DNA of 64,000 nucleotides from Boletus sp. NGJ (taxonomy: Eukaryota; Basidiomycota; Agaricomycetes; Boletales; Boletaceae), in contig JAGTXK010000095.1 of NCBI GenBank assembly GCA_019096195.1, positions 186,001 through 250,000 of the forward strand, read 5' to 3'. Of this stretch, positions 33,001 to 45,171 are shown in pieces. The stretch's first letter is position 1. Each line of letters opens with the position of its first letter. A program made the translations under genes and the position numbers. The notes below the pieces were generated by a model. That model was given only the letters and a program-made list of their open reading frames with translations. It had not been told where the DNA came from and did not search any database.

Positions 33001-36000
33001 TATCAGACTAAGGGTCATGTATGAATGTGGTGACCAATCAAGCTTAGTTGTGGCCTTGAACTATGTCCATATATTCCTCATCATATGAACACCACATCTA
33101 CATGCTATGATATAGTATATATGTCTATTCTATTCTTACACATGCTGCTCTTGAATATATCCAATAGCCTTACCTGGGTCTGAAACAATTCCATTCTTCA
33201 CCATGAGGTCCAAATAAAGGACTCTGTGGCCATTTTCATTGCCACCTGAGCAAGCAGATGTTTAATTGGTTTATGTCGAACACTAGATACTTCCTCCACC
33301 ATGTGATCAACTATGGCAGCATTTTCCAATATTGTCAATATTGTCAGAATGAGCCATTTACACTTTAATTGTGCACTCACTGAAATCCAGAATTCCCTCT
33401 ATGTTGATGCCCTGTTTAGCAAACTGATCATGCTCAGCATCATTTCTTATAGCCACTACATTTGGACAAGATAATGAGATATATATTATTGAGGCAAGAT
33501 GATGATTGAACTCACAGTATTGATTGATGGTCTGCATGGCCTCTACCCAACACTTTTATCTTGCATCACGATCAAGCAATATGTAAACATTCCACTCTGG
33601 CTCACCTGATTGATGCTTTTGAGTGGGTAGATGTGTCTTGCCTTTTGGGCAAGGCAACTACTAAGGCATACTGGCCTATGCCATCTCTTGTGCAATGGAG
33701 AAGGGAAGAGGGTCTTTGGCCATTGGAACAAATTTTGGTGGCATTGGGATATGAATGTCATTTGGTAGAAACAGAGGTGTTGGAATGTGGGCACTCACAA
33801 ACATGTCCAGCTGGATATCAGGCATCACAAAGGGTGGTGGGGTTGGTAAGCAGGCATCAGCAAAATCATTAAAGTCGGTCATCATTGATAATGGCTGGTA
33901 GGAATGGAATGGAGGCAGGGTAGGAATACACCATGACAGGTCTGATGCATCTGCCATCTCTAGATCTAAAATGTAATGTGGTCAATTACTGATCAATTCC
34001 AAGGCCAATCACATACCAATGGAGTCTGATTTGCTGTAGGCCAAGACTGATGGTGACCAAGATGGCATAAGAATTCAATTTTTTTTAAATGGAAAATTTC
34101 TTTAGAACAGGAACATTGCACTCACCTGGTATCATGAACTGAACTTGCTTTTGCATTGTGAGTCTATTCCAAGATATGGTGGAAAAGTGAAATGGAAGAG
34201 AAGGGATGAAGTTAGATCAGGCGTGGTGATGCATGTGGTCAGCAGTGGAGTTGGCAGTTATGTAGGAAATATGGACTGTAGCACATTAGCCGGAATTGTC
34301 GAGCCACAATGGTGGAGAACCAAACAATAGTGAATGCCATTCAGCATTTGCAAAGCAAAACTCACTGCATCCCACACATCTCTTTCCATCACATTCTGCA
34401 TCACCATTCACCACCATGTCTTCCACCATCCAAACCATCATCAATAATGCCACAGCCACCATCCAACACATTCTCAAGATGAAAGTACTTGGGACAACTG
34501 AGGGAGCTGCTGCCCGAACAGCAGCATGGCATCAGGCCATTACTGAGATCATGAGCCAATTAGTGTGCAATCATAGCTCTCATACAATAACAGGCTAACT
34601 AACATGAATGCTTGGACACAATTCAAGCTGTGGTAGGTGGTGCCAAGATGGTACCTCTCCTGGCCATCACCTGTGACATTGAGATGTTGCAGTATCAAAA
34701 CAGCTGATGGCTGGACTGAAGCAAGATCCTGAAAAACGACATTTCTGGTTGACCAGATCACCCATGGCTCAAGGTCGGCCAAGTCAATTTGGAAAACAAG
34801 GTTGTGACATCTTCCACAAAGGTTGCTTGGCCATTAGAGCAGCTGCTCAACACCAAGAATCGGGCTGTCAGGACAACATAGGATGGCGATGACATCAACA
34901 TCAAAAAAGTGCAGATGGTGCCAGAGAAGGTGGACGGAAACAAGGACAAGGCTCAGCATATCGACCTGCCAGAAACTGATTCTGAAGAGTGAGGTCATTC
35001 AAGGCAACACGTCAAGCTGTCAGACATATCAGGGACAAGGCAGTCTCATGGATGCTCACTGGGCAGGTCATGGCCACCACCACCCACCGAAAAGATGGAG
35101 GATGAGGGCGATTCCAAGCAGGTATGCACTGCCTGCAAACAATGCAGCAACAGATGCACCTCAAATCCTGACCACACTTGTGTCCAGTACCACCAGTGGA
35201 AGGTACTGTATGCTGTTCACTGGCAAGACTGCACCAACAGTTGAGTTCCCTTAATTGCCAATCCCCATCCTTGGAAAGAATGCAGAAATCATGGGAACAT
35301 AGCAAGTCTCACACTTGTCCACCCCAGTCAAAAATTTGATGTGATGCCCCACCACCTCCCACCTCCACACCATTACCAGCCATTCACATTCCATGCTATG
35401 GACCACCCTCAACTAGTGAGCCAGCACTGACCATCAAGGTTGGCCCTCTACAAAAGAATGTCAAATGATCAAAACTAGCCCAAGGTAAGTCATGCACATT
35501 CATGATATTCTGCCCACTAACATTTATTATATAGTCCTTGAAGGTGTGGTGATCTTCAGGGTGAAGAAATCAGTACCAGCCATGCAAGTACCTAGACTGT
35601 CCACCACCAGAACATTAGGTGACACTCAACCAACTGGAGGCAATATATTCAGCATCTTTAGAGCTGACTTTAACTTCTTTTTTGGCAGTGCTAAAGCTGC
35701 ATTTTGAATGGATTTGCTGAGTCCATCTGGAGAGAAATTGAGCCACATACCTTGGTCATCATCATTGCCTGGGGTAGTTCTCTTCACAGTCAGTTTTAGC
35801 AACAGATGTTCCTTCAGCACCAGTATCTCATCCCTGCATCCAATATGTCCAGTAGCATTCTCCCAAGTTACCTGATCTGCCTTCTTGGCATTTCTTGGCA
35901 GTCCAACTTTGAATGGTTCTTGCAGATGGTGAAACACATTCTTTGAATTCTTGGTTGGCAGTCGCCCCACTACAAGTACACATCCACCACATCAATAACA

Positions 36001-37142
36001 TGATATCTGAGGGAATTAAATGCTTACCATTTACTAAGGTCTGGATGTTGATCAGCTTTGGTTGCCCATCCACCTCACTTTGGCCCCTTTGATCACCACT
36101 GCTCTCCATTTGGGGTTTTCTTGCAGCCAATCCTTTCACTAAATCAGCAAAATCAAAGCACCTACTGTATCTGCATAGTGGCCACTGTCACCCATCCCTT
36201 GCCTGAACACAGTCACCCTCACATCACATCACACCAGCAGTGGCAGCAGCACCACACTCTACACCTTTTATCTATTCCTAAACTTACTGCCTGGTTTGAC
36301 TCTCTTGCTCAAAATGCTAAGTGCAGTTGCAATAGGATTTCTTTCTCTTATTATGGACACATTCTCAAAAAATGAGGTTTTGTTCACCTCTCACAACTAC
36401 AGTATCTGACAGATATATAAAGCTTTTGGACCTCAAACAATGGCTTGAAACAGACACTGGTACAGCTATATCAATCTTTCAGTATGCCAAAGAAGACTTA
36501 AAGGCAGTGCAGTTAGGAAAGTGGGTTTTTCTGAAAATTTCCTAGGCTATAGTATTACTCGACTATCCCTTCCATCAATGTACTATGTTCATTTTGCATT
36601 ATTTTCAACAGAGTGTGACCTACAACAATTCTCTGCTACAAGCTGTGCTACAGACTGTCCTTAGCCAGAGCCCTGGAATTTTGAAACCTCAAGATGTCAC
36701 ATTTCAACCACTGGTCAACCCAGTAATGATTCTCTTGGCTATTCCAAGTCGACTGGTATCATTTTTAGCAGATTTGAACTGGATCTCGAGGTGCTATGCT
36801 TGACCAGGGATAAGACATGTTTTCTTACATAATTTTCTCATGGGATCAAGTCACGTGAAAAATACAGTAATGTCGGCTTATGGAGCAGAGAAAGCACAAA
36901 TAAGGGCAGTGTCATTTTCCTGATGGAGCTTCAAAGCTTCACGGACGGACTTGTCATGTAAAATCGCCTTAATATTTCCTTCCTTTGTATGGGATGGAGA
37001 TGGTCTGTCTCGTCTCGGAATTGAACACCACGCCTTGGCCCACCCCATGTACACCCAATATATATCGCCCAGCCAACGATTCTACAACGCGATCAAGATG
37101 CGGGTTGACGTACAGAATAATACACGCGACAATTCCATTGCT
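33001..37142. other. Repeat-rich block with relic ORFs of unknown type
   Basis: No intact gene is recognised. On the plus strand, 34419-35460 reads in pieces like a basidiomycete repeat-associated protein: an N-terminal helix (MSSTIQTIINNATATIQ), a Lys/Asp-rich middle and a Cys/His-rich patch (CTACKQCSNRCTSNPDHTC, about 35128-35185). On the minus strand, 33957-33676 is Pro-rich and has ADACLPTPPPFVMPD, in a style similar to the tandem repeats at 57430-57900. Minus 36139-35626 holds two overlapping frames of unknown type. Sequence from about 36900 on is the unique flank of MFS paralogue 3. Confidence 0.4.
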
Positions 37143-39185
37143 TCACCACATACCCTCTTCCACTTTCCCATTTTTTAAACCAGAAACGTTCATGCAACGT
37201 TCTTCCGGACACCACGAGCTTCCAGGCGTCCACATCTCGATACTCTCCTGTGTCGTCATCCCTGTCACCGTCCCACTACCCACACTCGCCCCGTGTGACG
37301 CGGTCTCCATACGTTCCTGACACTGCTTCTGCTCACCCAGCGCAAACCCACCGTCGTACCCAAACCACACATGCCGTCCACAATTCGGTCCACGCACGAA
37401 CAGGACGAACAGTTGCCACACGTACAGCCCGACAGAGAGGCCGGCAGCGGCGCGCCAGCCATATCGGAGGAAAACGTGCGATCCGGCAGACGACCCGATG
37501 ACTTGGCCTGCAAAGAGCTGTCGACGACAAAATGAACAAACATATTGGGTGGACGGATACGTTGCTAGCACTCGAGAGAAACGAATGTGGTCAAAAACAG
37601 AGCGGAAGCGGGACACGTACTGAAACTGTAAGGATAGCATTCAGCCGCGAACGTGCCTCCTCAGAAATACTACGCATCTCAGTTCCCCACTCGTCTGCAG
37701 AAGCGTCTTAGCACTCACCTAAACACGATTGTTTGTAATGACACCGTCTGTGTCTGTCGAAATGCATCGATCCCAAAGCACACGACGACAACGACGGCGA
37801 TGTTGATCCCACCCGCGGCCATTTCAAGGCTTTGCAGGACCAATAAACAAAGGGTCGCTACCAGCACGGAATACCAGGCACCAAGCTGGTCAATGAAGCG
37901 ACTCGCTAATGGTCCCGAAAAAATGCCCAAGATGCCGATCAAACCAAATAGACCGATATACAATCTAGACATTGAAACATTAAGCACGTTCCATTTCATC
38001 GTGAATTTGCAACGTAAGCATTGCAGAAAGGGGGAGGGGGGGAGAGACCGAGGCACCTACGTCGAGAAATGATACGGCTCGTCACCCAACAAAAAGGTGA
38101 GCGTCACCCAAAAATTAGACCAACACGCCACGGAGGCGATGTTAATCAACGCCGCCTGCACGAGTCTTGGCTCGGTGACGGAATACGTGACCATGGTGTG
38201 TAAGATCTCCAGATATGTCAGGTGGGGATTTTTTGGCGGGTGGTCCGGTATGAGGACGTAGGCACCACACAAGACGACGGCCTGCATGCCGATCGCCATG
38301 TAGTACACCGTGCGCCAGGTGGAGAAGTAGCCGATAATGCCAGAGAGAACGCGCGCGAGGAGGATGCCGAGCATGAGGCCGCTTTGGAGGATCGAGACAA
38401 CGCGGGCGCGGTGTTGTGGGACGGCGAGGTCGGCCGCCAAGGGGATGAGGATTTGAGGGGTGACGTTAAACACGCCGATGAGGATAGCGAGGGTACAAAA
38501 GACGACGAAGCTCCGTGACAGAGCCAAGCCCACCGAAAGGCAGGTCGTCATGCAAACGAGGGCCATGATTAGCTGACGACGTCGAACCAGGTCCCCGAGC
38601 GGAGAGATGAAGAATAACCCGACACAATACCTGTCACATGCGAACGCCGTGAGTAATAGTTCCATCGAGACGTTGGAAACGCACCCTGCTTGATACATGG
38701 TAGGTATCCTGAAAGGCAGTGAGTAGCGTTCGAATAAATGCACAGTCCGAACCTACCATGCCACTGTCGCATACGTCTCCTGGAATGAATTGGCTATTTC
38801 GACTGGCAAGGTAACACATGAGCAACGCCGCATCCACCATCCGAGACAGACCCATCTTACTTAGGAGAGGCTGGCAGTAATAAAGATTGGCCACCACTTC
38901 CTGACGTCAACACGACCAGGGCAGCATATCGATGTTGGCATGCTCACCAAATGTACAGCCAAGGCTCAGGCCAATTTGGGTCCACCGTCCAGGATCCGGT
39001 TGCCGAGCAGGGTCGTGGCGTAGCCATGCAGGTACAGCCAAGACCCCGAAATCCTTGCGATGGCGAACATCGCGCTCGGGATCCAACGTCGTTGGAATGG
39101 GCATCGCTGCTGCTTGCTCGGAATCCGTCAGCGTTACCGCCGATAGCGACCAGCAACGTTGAGGGCTACCCGAGCCATCGAGCAT
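37143..39185 (-). CDS. MFS transporter, 527 aa, eight exons (paralogue 3)
   Basis: A plasma- or organelle-membrane carrier of the major facilitator superfamily; the substrate is unknown. My model on the minus strand is 39185-38948, 38896-38861, 38802-38757, 38708-38685, 38630-38061, 37964-37719, 37669-37621 and 37517-37143. It totals 1584 nt in one frame. Exons 3-7 match the paralogue at 24298-26052 in length (46, 24, 570, 246, 49). Landmarks are VVANLYYCQPLL, YQAGYCVGLFFISPLGDLVRRR (split across an exon join; key part SPLGDLVRRR), YIGLFGLIGILGIFSGPL and GQVIGSSAGSHVF. The N-terminus is 26 residues longer than in paralogue 2 and the cytosolic tail is longer (about 75 residues after WFGYDGG). 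The acceptor of intron 1 is the least certain point: the frame requires AAG at 38897. Confidence 0.87.
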
Positions 39186-39942
39186 GATAGACTAGATAGT
39201 AGATACTCCCCCTGTTAGAGTCCCGATAAACCGCTAGGTAAAAGAAGAAGAAGGAAAAGGAAAGCGAAGGACTGTAGTTGGAAGACCAAGAAGGAGTGGG
39301 GAATGGAAAGAGAATCACGGCTTACCGACCAGAAAGGGAGATACTATATGACACTCCCTCCTCAGGGCCATTCTCACAGGTACCACAGACACCTTTGGCG
39401 AGCGACATGCCGGCTGCCATGATGCCAACCCCGTCAATGGCGTTCCAGTTATCCACGGAAGAGCCACGCGCGTTGGTGGGTTTCGGATTGTAAGTTCGTC
39501 AAAGGTTCACATTTCTGAACCGTGTCGGAGAGACTCTCTCTATAACAGCCACGCAATGAGCTTCTCAGGTAGTACATATGACAAAATGCACTTACGAGGT
39601 TATGGCTAAAACGGTACGGCATGTCTCACAACGAAGCACGCCTGGTCGGTGCCGCATCAGGGCCTGTTGACGCCTTACGTGCCGGCAATGATCCACTACA
39701 CAAAAGCTCAAGAAAAACCAGTCCAGTGACGACAGTCTCATTGTAAGGATAGTGTTCAACGTTGGTTTCACTCACTATGCATTATGATGCATTATGTATT
39801 ACCAGATTGGTGGTGAAGCTGGTGGTTTGTCCCGGGCACCTTGCTAGTATGATTACGAGAAGATATTATGCATTTAGTGCCGTGTGGTAGCCCAGCCCAC
39901 ATGAGATCATTTATATGTAAAGGTCGTCCACATGGCATTGCA
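39186..39942. other. Intergenic, MFS promoter side and TRP4 3' side
   Basis: No gene is recognised. TATA-like words occur at about 39344 and 39540, but none stands in a convincing position. Confidence 0.3.
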
Positions 39943-41093
39943 CTACTTCCCTTGGCTCGCCGCCGCTGTCCGCCCAACTTCTCGGAACGTCTCCAGCGCC
40001 TTCCAAGCCGCCCCCGACACAATACTCTCCTTCGCCAGCCTGACGCCATCCTTATAATCCACCGCCACCCCAGCAACGACCAACAACGCCGACGCATTCA
40101 TCAACACAAACTCCAACACTGGCGTCAACGCCTCCGGTATCTCCCCTCCCGACGTCAACAACCTCGTCAACGTCGCCGCATTCTCCGGCGCCCGACCACC
40201 CAACACCGCCGTGAGCGGGTGCGTGCCGAGCCCAAACTGCGCGGGATGGAGCACGCTCTCGACGATCTCCCCATCGGGGGTGAGCGACCATGCCCATGTC
40301 TCCCCCGCACAGCTGATCTCGTCGAGGCCTTCCGCACCGCATACCACCAGCGCCCTCGTGACGCCTCCGTCTCTCAACGACGATGCAAAGGGGAGCCCGA
40401 GCGCGCGGTCGGCGACGCCGAGAACCATACCGCGGGGACGTGCGGGGTTGATGAGAGGACCGAGCACGTTGAAGAGGGTGCGAAAGGGGAGAGATTTGCG
40501 GTAGGGTGCGATGAGGGCGGCGGCGGGGTGATAATGGGAGGCAAGCACGAACGTGAAGGGGACTCGAGCGATGGGTGTCCCCGCTATCGGGGCGACAAAC
40601 AGACATCCGAGCGACTGCAAGAGGTCTGCGGAGCCCGACAAGGACGTCGAGGCGGGGCTCCCGTGCTAAGGTGGTAGGATAACGGGGTGTGAACGCTGTC
40701 TTTTTAAAATTCTTGGTATTTTCGTACCTTGACTACTCGAGCGCCTGCCCCGGCTGCAACGATACCGGCACTCGTGCTGACGTTGAACGTATTGTGCCCA
40801 TCTCCACCGGTCCCGACGATATCAACAACAAAGTCCTTGTCGTCGTCTTCGATTACCGCGGTGAGGGCCCGAGAACGGAGCACCTCGGCAGCCGCTGCGA
40901 GGATCTCTGGGCGTTGCTCTACCTTGTGGATATGCGTCGCAGCGAGGAAGGCACCGATTTGCGTGGGGGGGACGACATCGGGCGTGAAGAGGTGTTCGAG
41001 GGCGAGTCTGATGTCGTCCGGAGTGAAATACTCTGGCGTCTTGACGAGCTTTCCAAGGAGTGTCTTGAACGTGTCAGACGTATACTCTGTCAT
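39943..41093 (-). CDS. TRP4: Anthranilate phosphoribosyltransferase
   Basis: It catalyses the second step of tryptophan synthesis, transferring phosphoribose from PRPP to anthranilate in the cytosol. Exon 1 is 41093-40728 and exon 2 is 40665-39943, joined by a 62-nt phase-0 intron. The product has 362 residues (yeast Trp4 380). The N-terminal helical domain is followed by the glycine-rich PRPP loop GTGGDGHNTFNVST (residues 94-107). The KHGSPAST anthranilate/PRPP motif spans the exon join, then come SADLLQSLG and FNVLGPLINPARP. All expected motifs are present and no break is seen. HIS1 ends only 133 bp upstream on the same strand, so the two genes share a very short intergenic region that must contain the TRP4 promoter. 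Confidence 0.96.
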
Positions 41094-41226
41094 CGCGATG
41101 TCTGAAGTTCACTGGGGATGAAGTGAGGTGAGCCATATTCTGACCGGTTATCTCAAAGATATCCAATCTGGTGCAAATCACCACAAAGGCAGAGAATTGA
41201 ATGGATAGCAAGGAACACAGCCGCGA

Positions 41227-42453
41227 TCATACACGGCAATTATTCAAACTATATATCAAGATATCCTCCGCCCCAATCGCCACCAACTCGTCCATCACCC
41301 TCGCAGACTCCTTTTTCAGCACCATCGCGCTCACATCTACCCAATCTGTCTTCTCCAACGGACTGATCGTCGGCGCCCTTCGTCCAGGCGTGAGTTGAAC
41401 CGCGCGCGGCAGCCCCTCGCGAGAAATGTTGTACGAACACACGACGTATTTCTCAGCGGCGACGACACCAGCGATGCGACTCGCGATCAGGTTGATCAAT
41501 GGCGTGTGGTCAGCACGTGAAGGGGTGGTGGATTTAATAAGGACAGCTTCGGTTTCGAGGACCGTGGCGATCGCGTGGAGTCCCGCTGCGCGCATCGTAT
41601 CTCCCGATTCTGTTCAGAGTTTTAGTTAGACAAGGAGTTAGTGTAGCGTTCATACGTACCCACGAGGTCCACTAGAAAGCAGAGTTCGCCGTCAGCTTAA
41701 TCGAACATGCGTATCCCGTCCACTCACCAATCCCATCCGCCAGACCCAACGCACACGCCGCCTCTACACTCCCCCCAATATACTGAATCTTCGTCCGCTG
41801 CCCCCCCACCAATGCCAACCGATCGTCCAACTTTTCAAAATACTCCCCCGCAAGCACCTCGAAGCTGGTCACGACGCGTTTCCCGGCAAGATCTTCCACG
41901 GTCTTGATCGGCCCGCGTTCGGGTACCTGGACTTGCAATGCACATTTTCCAAAGGCGAGACGCTGTACTTGTGTGATCTTGTCTTGCATTTTGGCTTCGA
42001 GGATGACGTCGTGACCGGTAATGCCGAGATCGATATTACCGTTACCGACGAAGGAGGGTATGTCTGCGGCGGGCAGGAACACGCTGTACACGGGCGGGCG
42101 ATGTGAGCGTCAGAACATGATTTTTTTTATTAACAAGCGTGGGCTTACAGTGCGATGGGGTGGTTTATCACGAGGCAAACGTCGAGACGATTCGATCTGC
42201 GGAACTGAATGTCCGCGCCTGTACATGTTTCATCAGCACGGTGTTTGTACGTGATGTACCTGCGTCGATGCAGCGCACGCACCGGCAAGTAACTGCAAGC
42301 ATCTGTCGTGCAGTCTTCCTGTACACGACGGCGATCAGGATCAGTATGTGTTTGATACCGTGCAACGTCAGGTCGCGCTGATCAAACGCTACCTTTTTTC
42401 GGGATGGCAAAGAGCAAGCGACCGTTGAGCGCTTCGACGTCTGACGACGACAT
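41227..42453 (-). CDS. HIS1: ATP phosphoribosyltransferase, six exons with a 12-nt micro-exon
   Basis: First and feedback-regulated step of histidine synthesis: ATP plus PRPP gives phosphoribosyl-ATP. The exons on the minus strand are 42453-42393, 42318-42283, 42218-42149, 42083-41728, 41671-41660 and 41609-41227, totalling 918 nt for 305 residues (yeast His1 297). The joins give RLLFAIPKKGRLH, LLAGADIQFRRSNRLDV, FLPAADIPSFVGNG and LGITGHDV. The 12-nt fifth exon supplies VDLV, so the last join reads GIVDLVESGDTMRAAGL, the conserved PRPP-binding region of the family. The C-terminal part (from about residue 210) is the histidine-sensing regulatory domain of the long-form enzyme. No break is visible. 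Its neighbour TRP4 also uses PRPP. Confidence 0.95.
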
Positions 42454-42612
42454 TGAGACGGCCGCACAGATAGACTGACTGGCAGAAACTCACTCATACC
42501 GACACTGTTCAAAACGTTCAAGTAGTATGATCACGAGTCACCGAGTCATCATAGCAAGGGGTGCATCGCCACCGCTTCGTCCTTGCCGAGTCGGCTCATA
42601 CAACACAAAAAC

Positions 42613-42846
42613 CAATATTTATGATAGGTCTGAATGTTGTATGAAATGTGAAGATTGCAGTTAAAATTTAAGCCTGACATTTTCACAGCACTTAAACTTG
42701 AACATTTTGCCTAATCTATATCTAAACTTCAAGCTTTTGCCTAATCTATGTCTAAACTTCAAGTTTAAGTGCCACAAAATGTCAAGACTAAATTTTAACT
42801 GCAATTTTCCCATTTCATACAACATTCAGACCTGTCCTAAATATTG
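42613..42846. mobile_element. Fold-back MITE (~234 bp)
   Basis: Almost the whole element is one hairpin. The left arm has GGTCTGAATGTTGTATGAAATG and GCAGTTAAAATTTA; the right arm has the inverse (TAAATTTTAACTGC, CATTTCATACAACATTCAGACC). The loop holds two near-identical 27-bp units (CCTAATCTATRTCTAAACTTCAAG). Outer ends read CAATATTTA/TAAATATTG. No clear target duplication was found, and no protein is encoded. It lies about 160 bp upstream of the HIS1 start. Confidence 0.8.
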
Positions 42847-44127
42847 ATTTTTGCATTGTGTGATCACTGGCCAGACCTACCACACGTTCGAACCAGGCCT
42901 CCAGTACAAACCAGCCTTGCACCAACGTGCACTGGGCTCGCAGTATTCGTTTATATATGCCTTGTCCTCATTCATTCGAACCCATGTTCAGATAGATCAA
43001 GTATGTATCCGAAATACCTCCGCGCGAACTGATCTCATCAATCGACCATCGCTTTCGACTCCATAGCAATCACGGATTCCATTTGAGTTTGCAGCTACGC
43101 GCCGCTCTCGTTTGACTGCCACAGATAATTTCTTGTTCGTGAACCCAATCGAGTGGACCGATGAACGGCTTAGTCATTTCTCCGAGGGGCTGGGTTGTAT
43201 TTGTCGACGTTTCGTGCGCAATTCGCTGCGTCTGGTGAACGCCGTCGACGCGTGTGGGCCACTCGCACTGATTGACCGCGCTAGGAGAAACTCCGGAGGT
43301 CTCATGTTGGAGAGAAATTGCGTTAGCCGCCATGTAGACAAGGGAGGCACGCAACGCCAAGAGCCGAAAGAGAGGAATGCTTGACGGTAAAGGAAATGTC
43401 AGGCGCAAGCATGCGGGCTGGGGCAGCAATAATCGCCCAGGTGGCGGAAGTGTCTCTGAGTAGCGTTTGAGCGAAATCCGCTGCGTGGAAACTGCGGCTG
43501 AATGCCTCTGGTGAAGACCTGATTATCGTGGGCGTACCATCAGACGAGGACCCGTCACGCTGCGAAAAAAGGGACGACGGCAGACTATATTTACTTGCGG
43601 TCGTAACCGAAGAAGCAGCCTTTTCTATCCGCCTCCCAGGTTCATTATGCGTAATAGCAGTGACCCAAAACCCTGGAAAACAGGGCGGTTACATGCTCGT
43701 ATGCTCTGGCAGTGCCATCGAGCGGTTCAGCAGTGACCTCATTACCATGATAATCCAATGGTTGGAAGTTCTTTACGCCGGAGAGTTCGCACGACGGACC
43801 TGTCTTCGACATATGCGCGTTCTTGCGTCTTGGAAGTTGATTATCATTCTTTCCGAAGAACGAATGATAAAGTTGAGCGCGAAACGGCCGTGTAAGTACT
43901 CGAGCGGTGAAGGACTGAATGTGACCTAGCAACGGAGAGTCTTCGGAAATACGTGCGATGAATTGATTCCGAAAAAGGCAATTAGCTCGGAGTAATTGTG
44001 ATATTGAAACTCCGACAGGCGTGGTCGAGTGGACGCGCAGATGCTCGAGTGACGCGGCCCATAACCAAGGTTAGCGGTGACCATATACTACGGGAACGAA
44101 GAGATCCAAGGCTTTCTCATTCCCGAC
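42847..44127. other. No confident gene
   Basis: Both strands hold open frames (plus 43528-43929; minus about 43680-43340 continuing from 43815-43680), and neither resembles a family I know. The minus pair is rich in Ser, Ala and Thr and could be exons of a small unknown gene, but I could not find a convincing donor between them. Confidence 0.25.
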
Positions 44128-45171
44128 ATGGACTCTATCGCTCTCCCAATCCAGAGACAGTTCAACCCTTACTCTGAAAACGGCGGCACCATCCTCGCAG
44201 TTGCTGGCGCTGACTTTACCGTCATCGCGGGCGACACAAGGCAGAGCGAGGGGTACAGCATCCAGACGCGATATGCCCCAAAGGTCTTTCGATTGTACGC
44301 GTCACTCGTCCACTCATGGACCACGTCTCCTCACACCTCCAACAGGACTGATCGTGCTGTTCTCGCCGTGAATGGCTTTGCAGCAGACGGAAACATGTTT
44401 GTCAAGAAAGTAAAGCAGCGTCTAGAAGTATGTACAGCTCCCTGATCCTCCACCGTATCCTCATGCTCTTTCGTTACAGTGGTATCGCCATGCCCATTCG
44501 AAAGACATGCCCATCCGTGCCATTGCACGACTGATTCAAACGATGCTCTATGCCCGACGATTCTTTCCCTATTATGTGTACAACATCCTAGGTGGCATCG
44601 AAGAAGATGGTTCGTCAAATGCGTGCTCCCTCTCCTCCTCGCTCATCCCATAAGGTCAGGCACTGGTGCGGTCTACTCGTTCGATCCCGTTGGCTCGTAC
44701 GAGCGTGAGGCATGCCGTGCAGCCGGCGCTGCAGACTCGTTAGTACAACCATTCTTGGACAATCAGGCATGTTGAACCCCCTCCGCATCTCCGATTCTTT
44801 GCCGATGTGGGCCCGTCCATCGTCCTGATTTTTGACGCCTACGGTACTGTAGATCTACTTCAAGAATCAGCAGCCAGCACAGGGCACGTCACATCCTGCA
44901 CACTTGCCTCTTACGACTGTCTTGTCGATAGTCATTGATTCATTCACGAGTGCAACCGAGCGTCACATCGAGGTCTGGTACCCCTGACCCTTGCCCTACC
45001 CCAGTGTTAATTTTATCTCTCCAGGTCGGTGATGGCCTCGAAATGTATATCGTGCTTGCCAAGGGCCGTGATGTGCAGGGCTTGGAGGGTATCCGAGGCG
45101 CACAGGAGCTCACGGTGACCGATGATGGCGAGCGTGTCTTTGTCGTTCAGAGAGATCTGAAGAAAGATTGA
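44128..45171 (+). CDS. PRE7: 20S proteasome subunit beta-6
   Basis: Structural, non-catalytic beta subunit of the 20S proteasome core (human PSMB1, yeast Pre7). Exons are 44128-44294, 44346-44427, 44480-44609, 44660-44766, 44853-44972 and 45025-45171, totalling 753 nt for 250 residues. The start at 44128 ([15 protein letters not shown]) gives the family's usual length. Landmarks are [61 protein letters not shown] and QPFLDNQ, ending in [11 protein letters not shown]. As in other beta-6 chains there is no Thr-1 active-site propeptide cleavage motif. The fourth intron appears to use a GC donor (AATCAG|GCATGT). The frame closes from start to stop. Confidence 0.95.

Noticed and set aside
43528-43929. 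133-residue plus-strand frame as a gene upstream of PRE7
   Set aside because: No recognisable domain, an equally open antisense frame, and no promoter or splice evidence.
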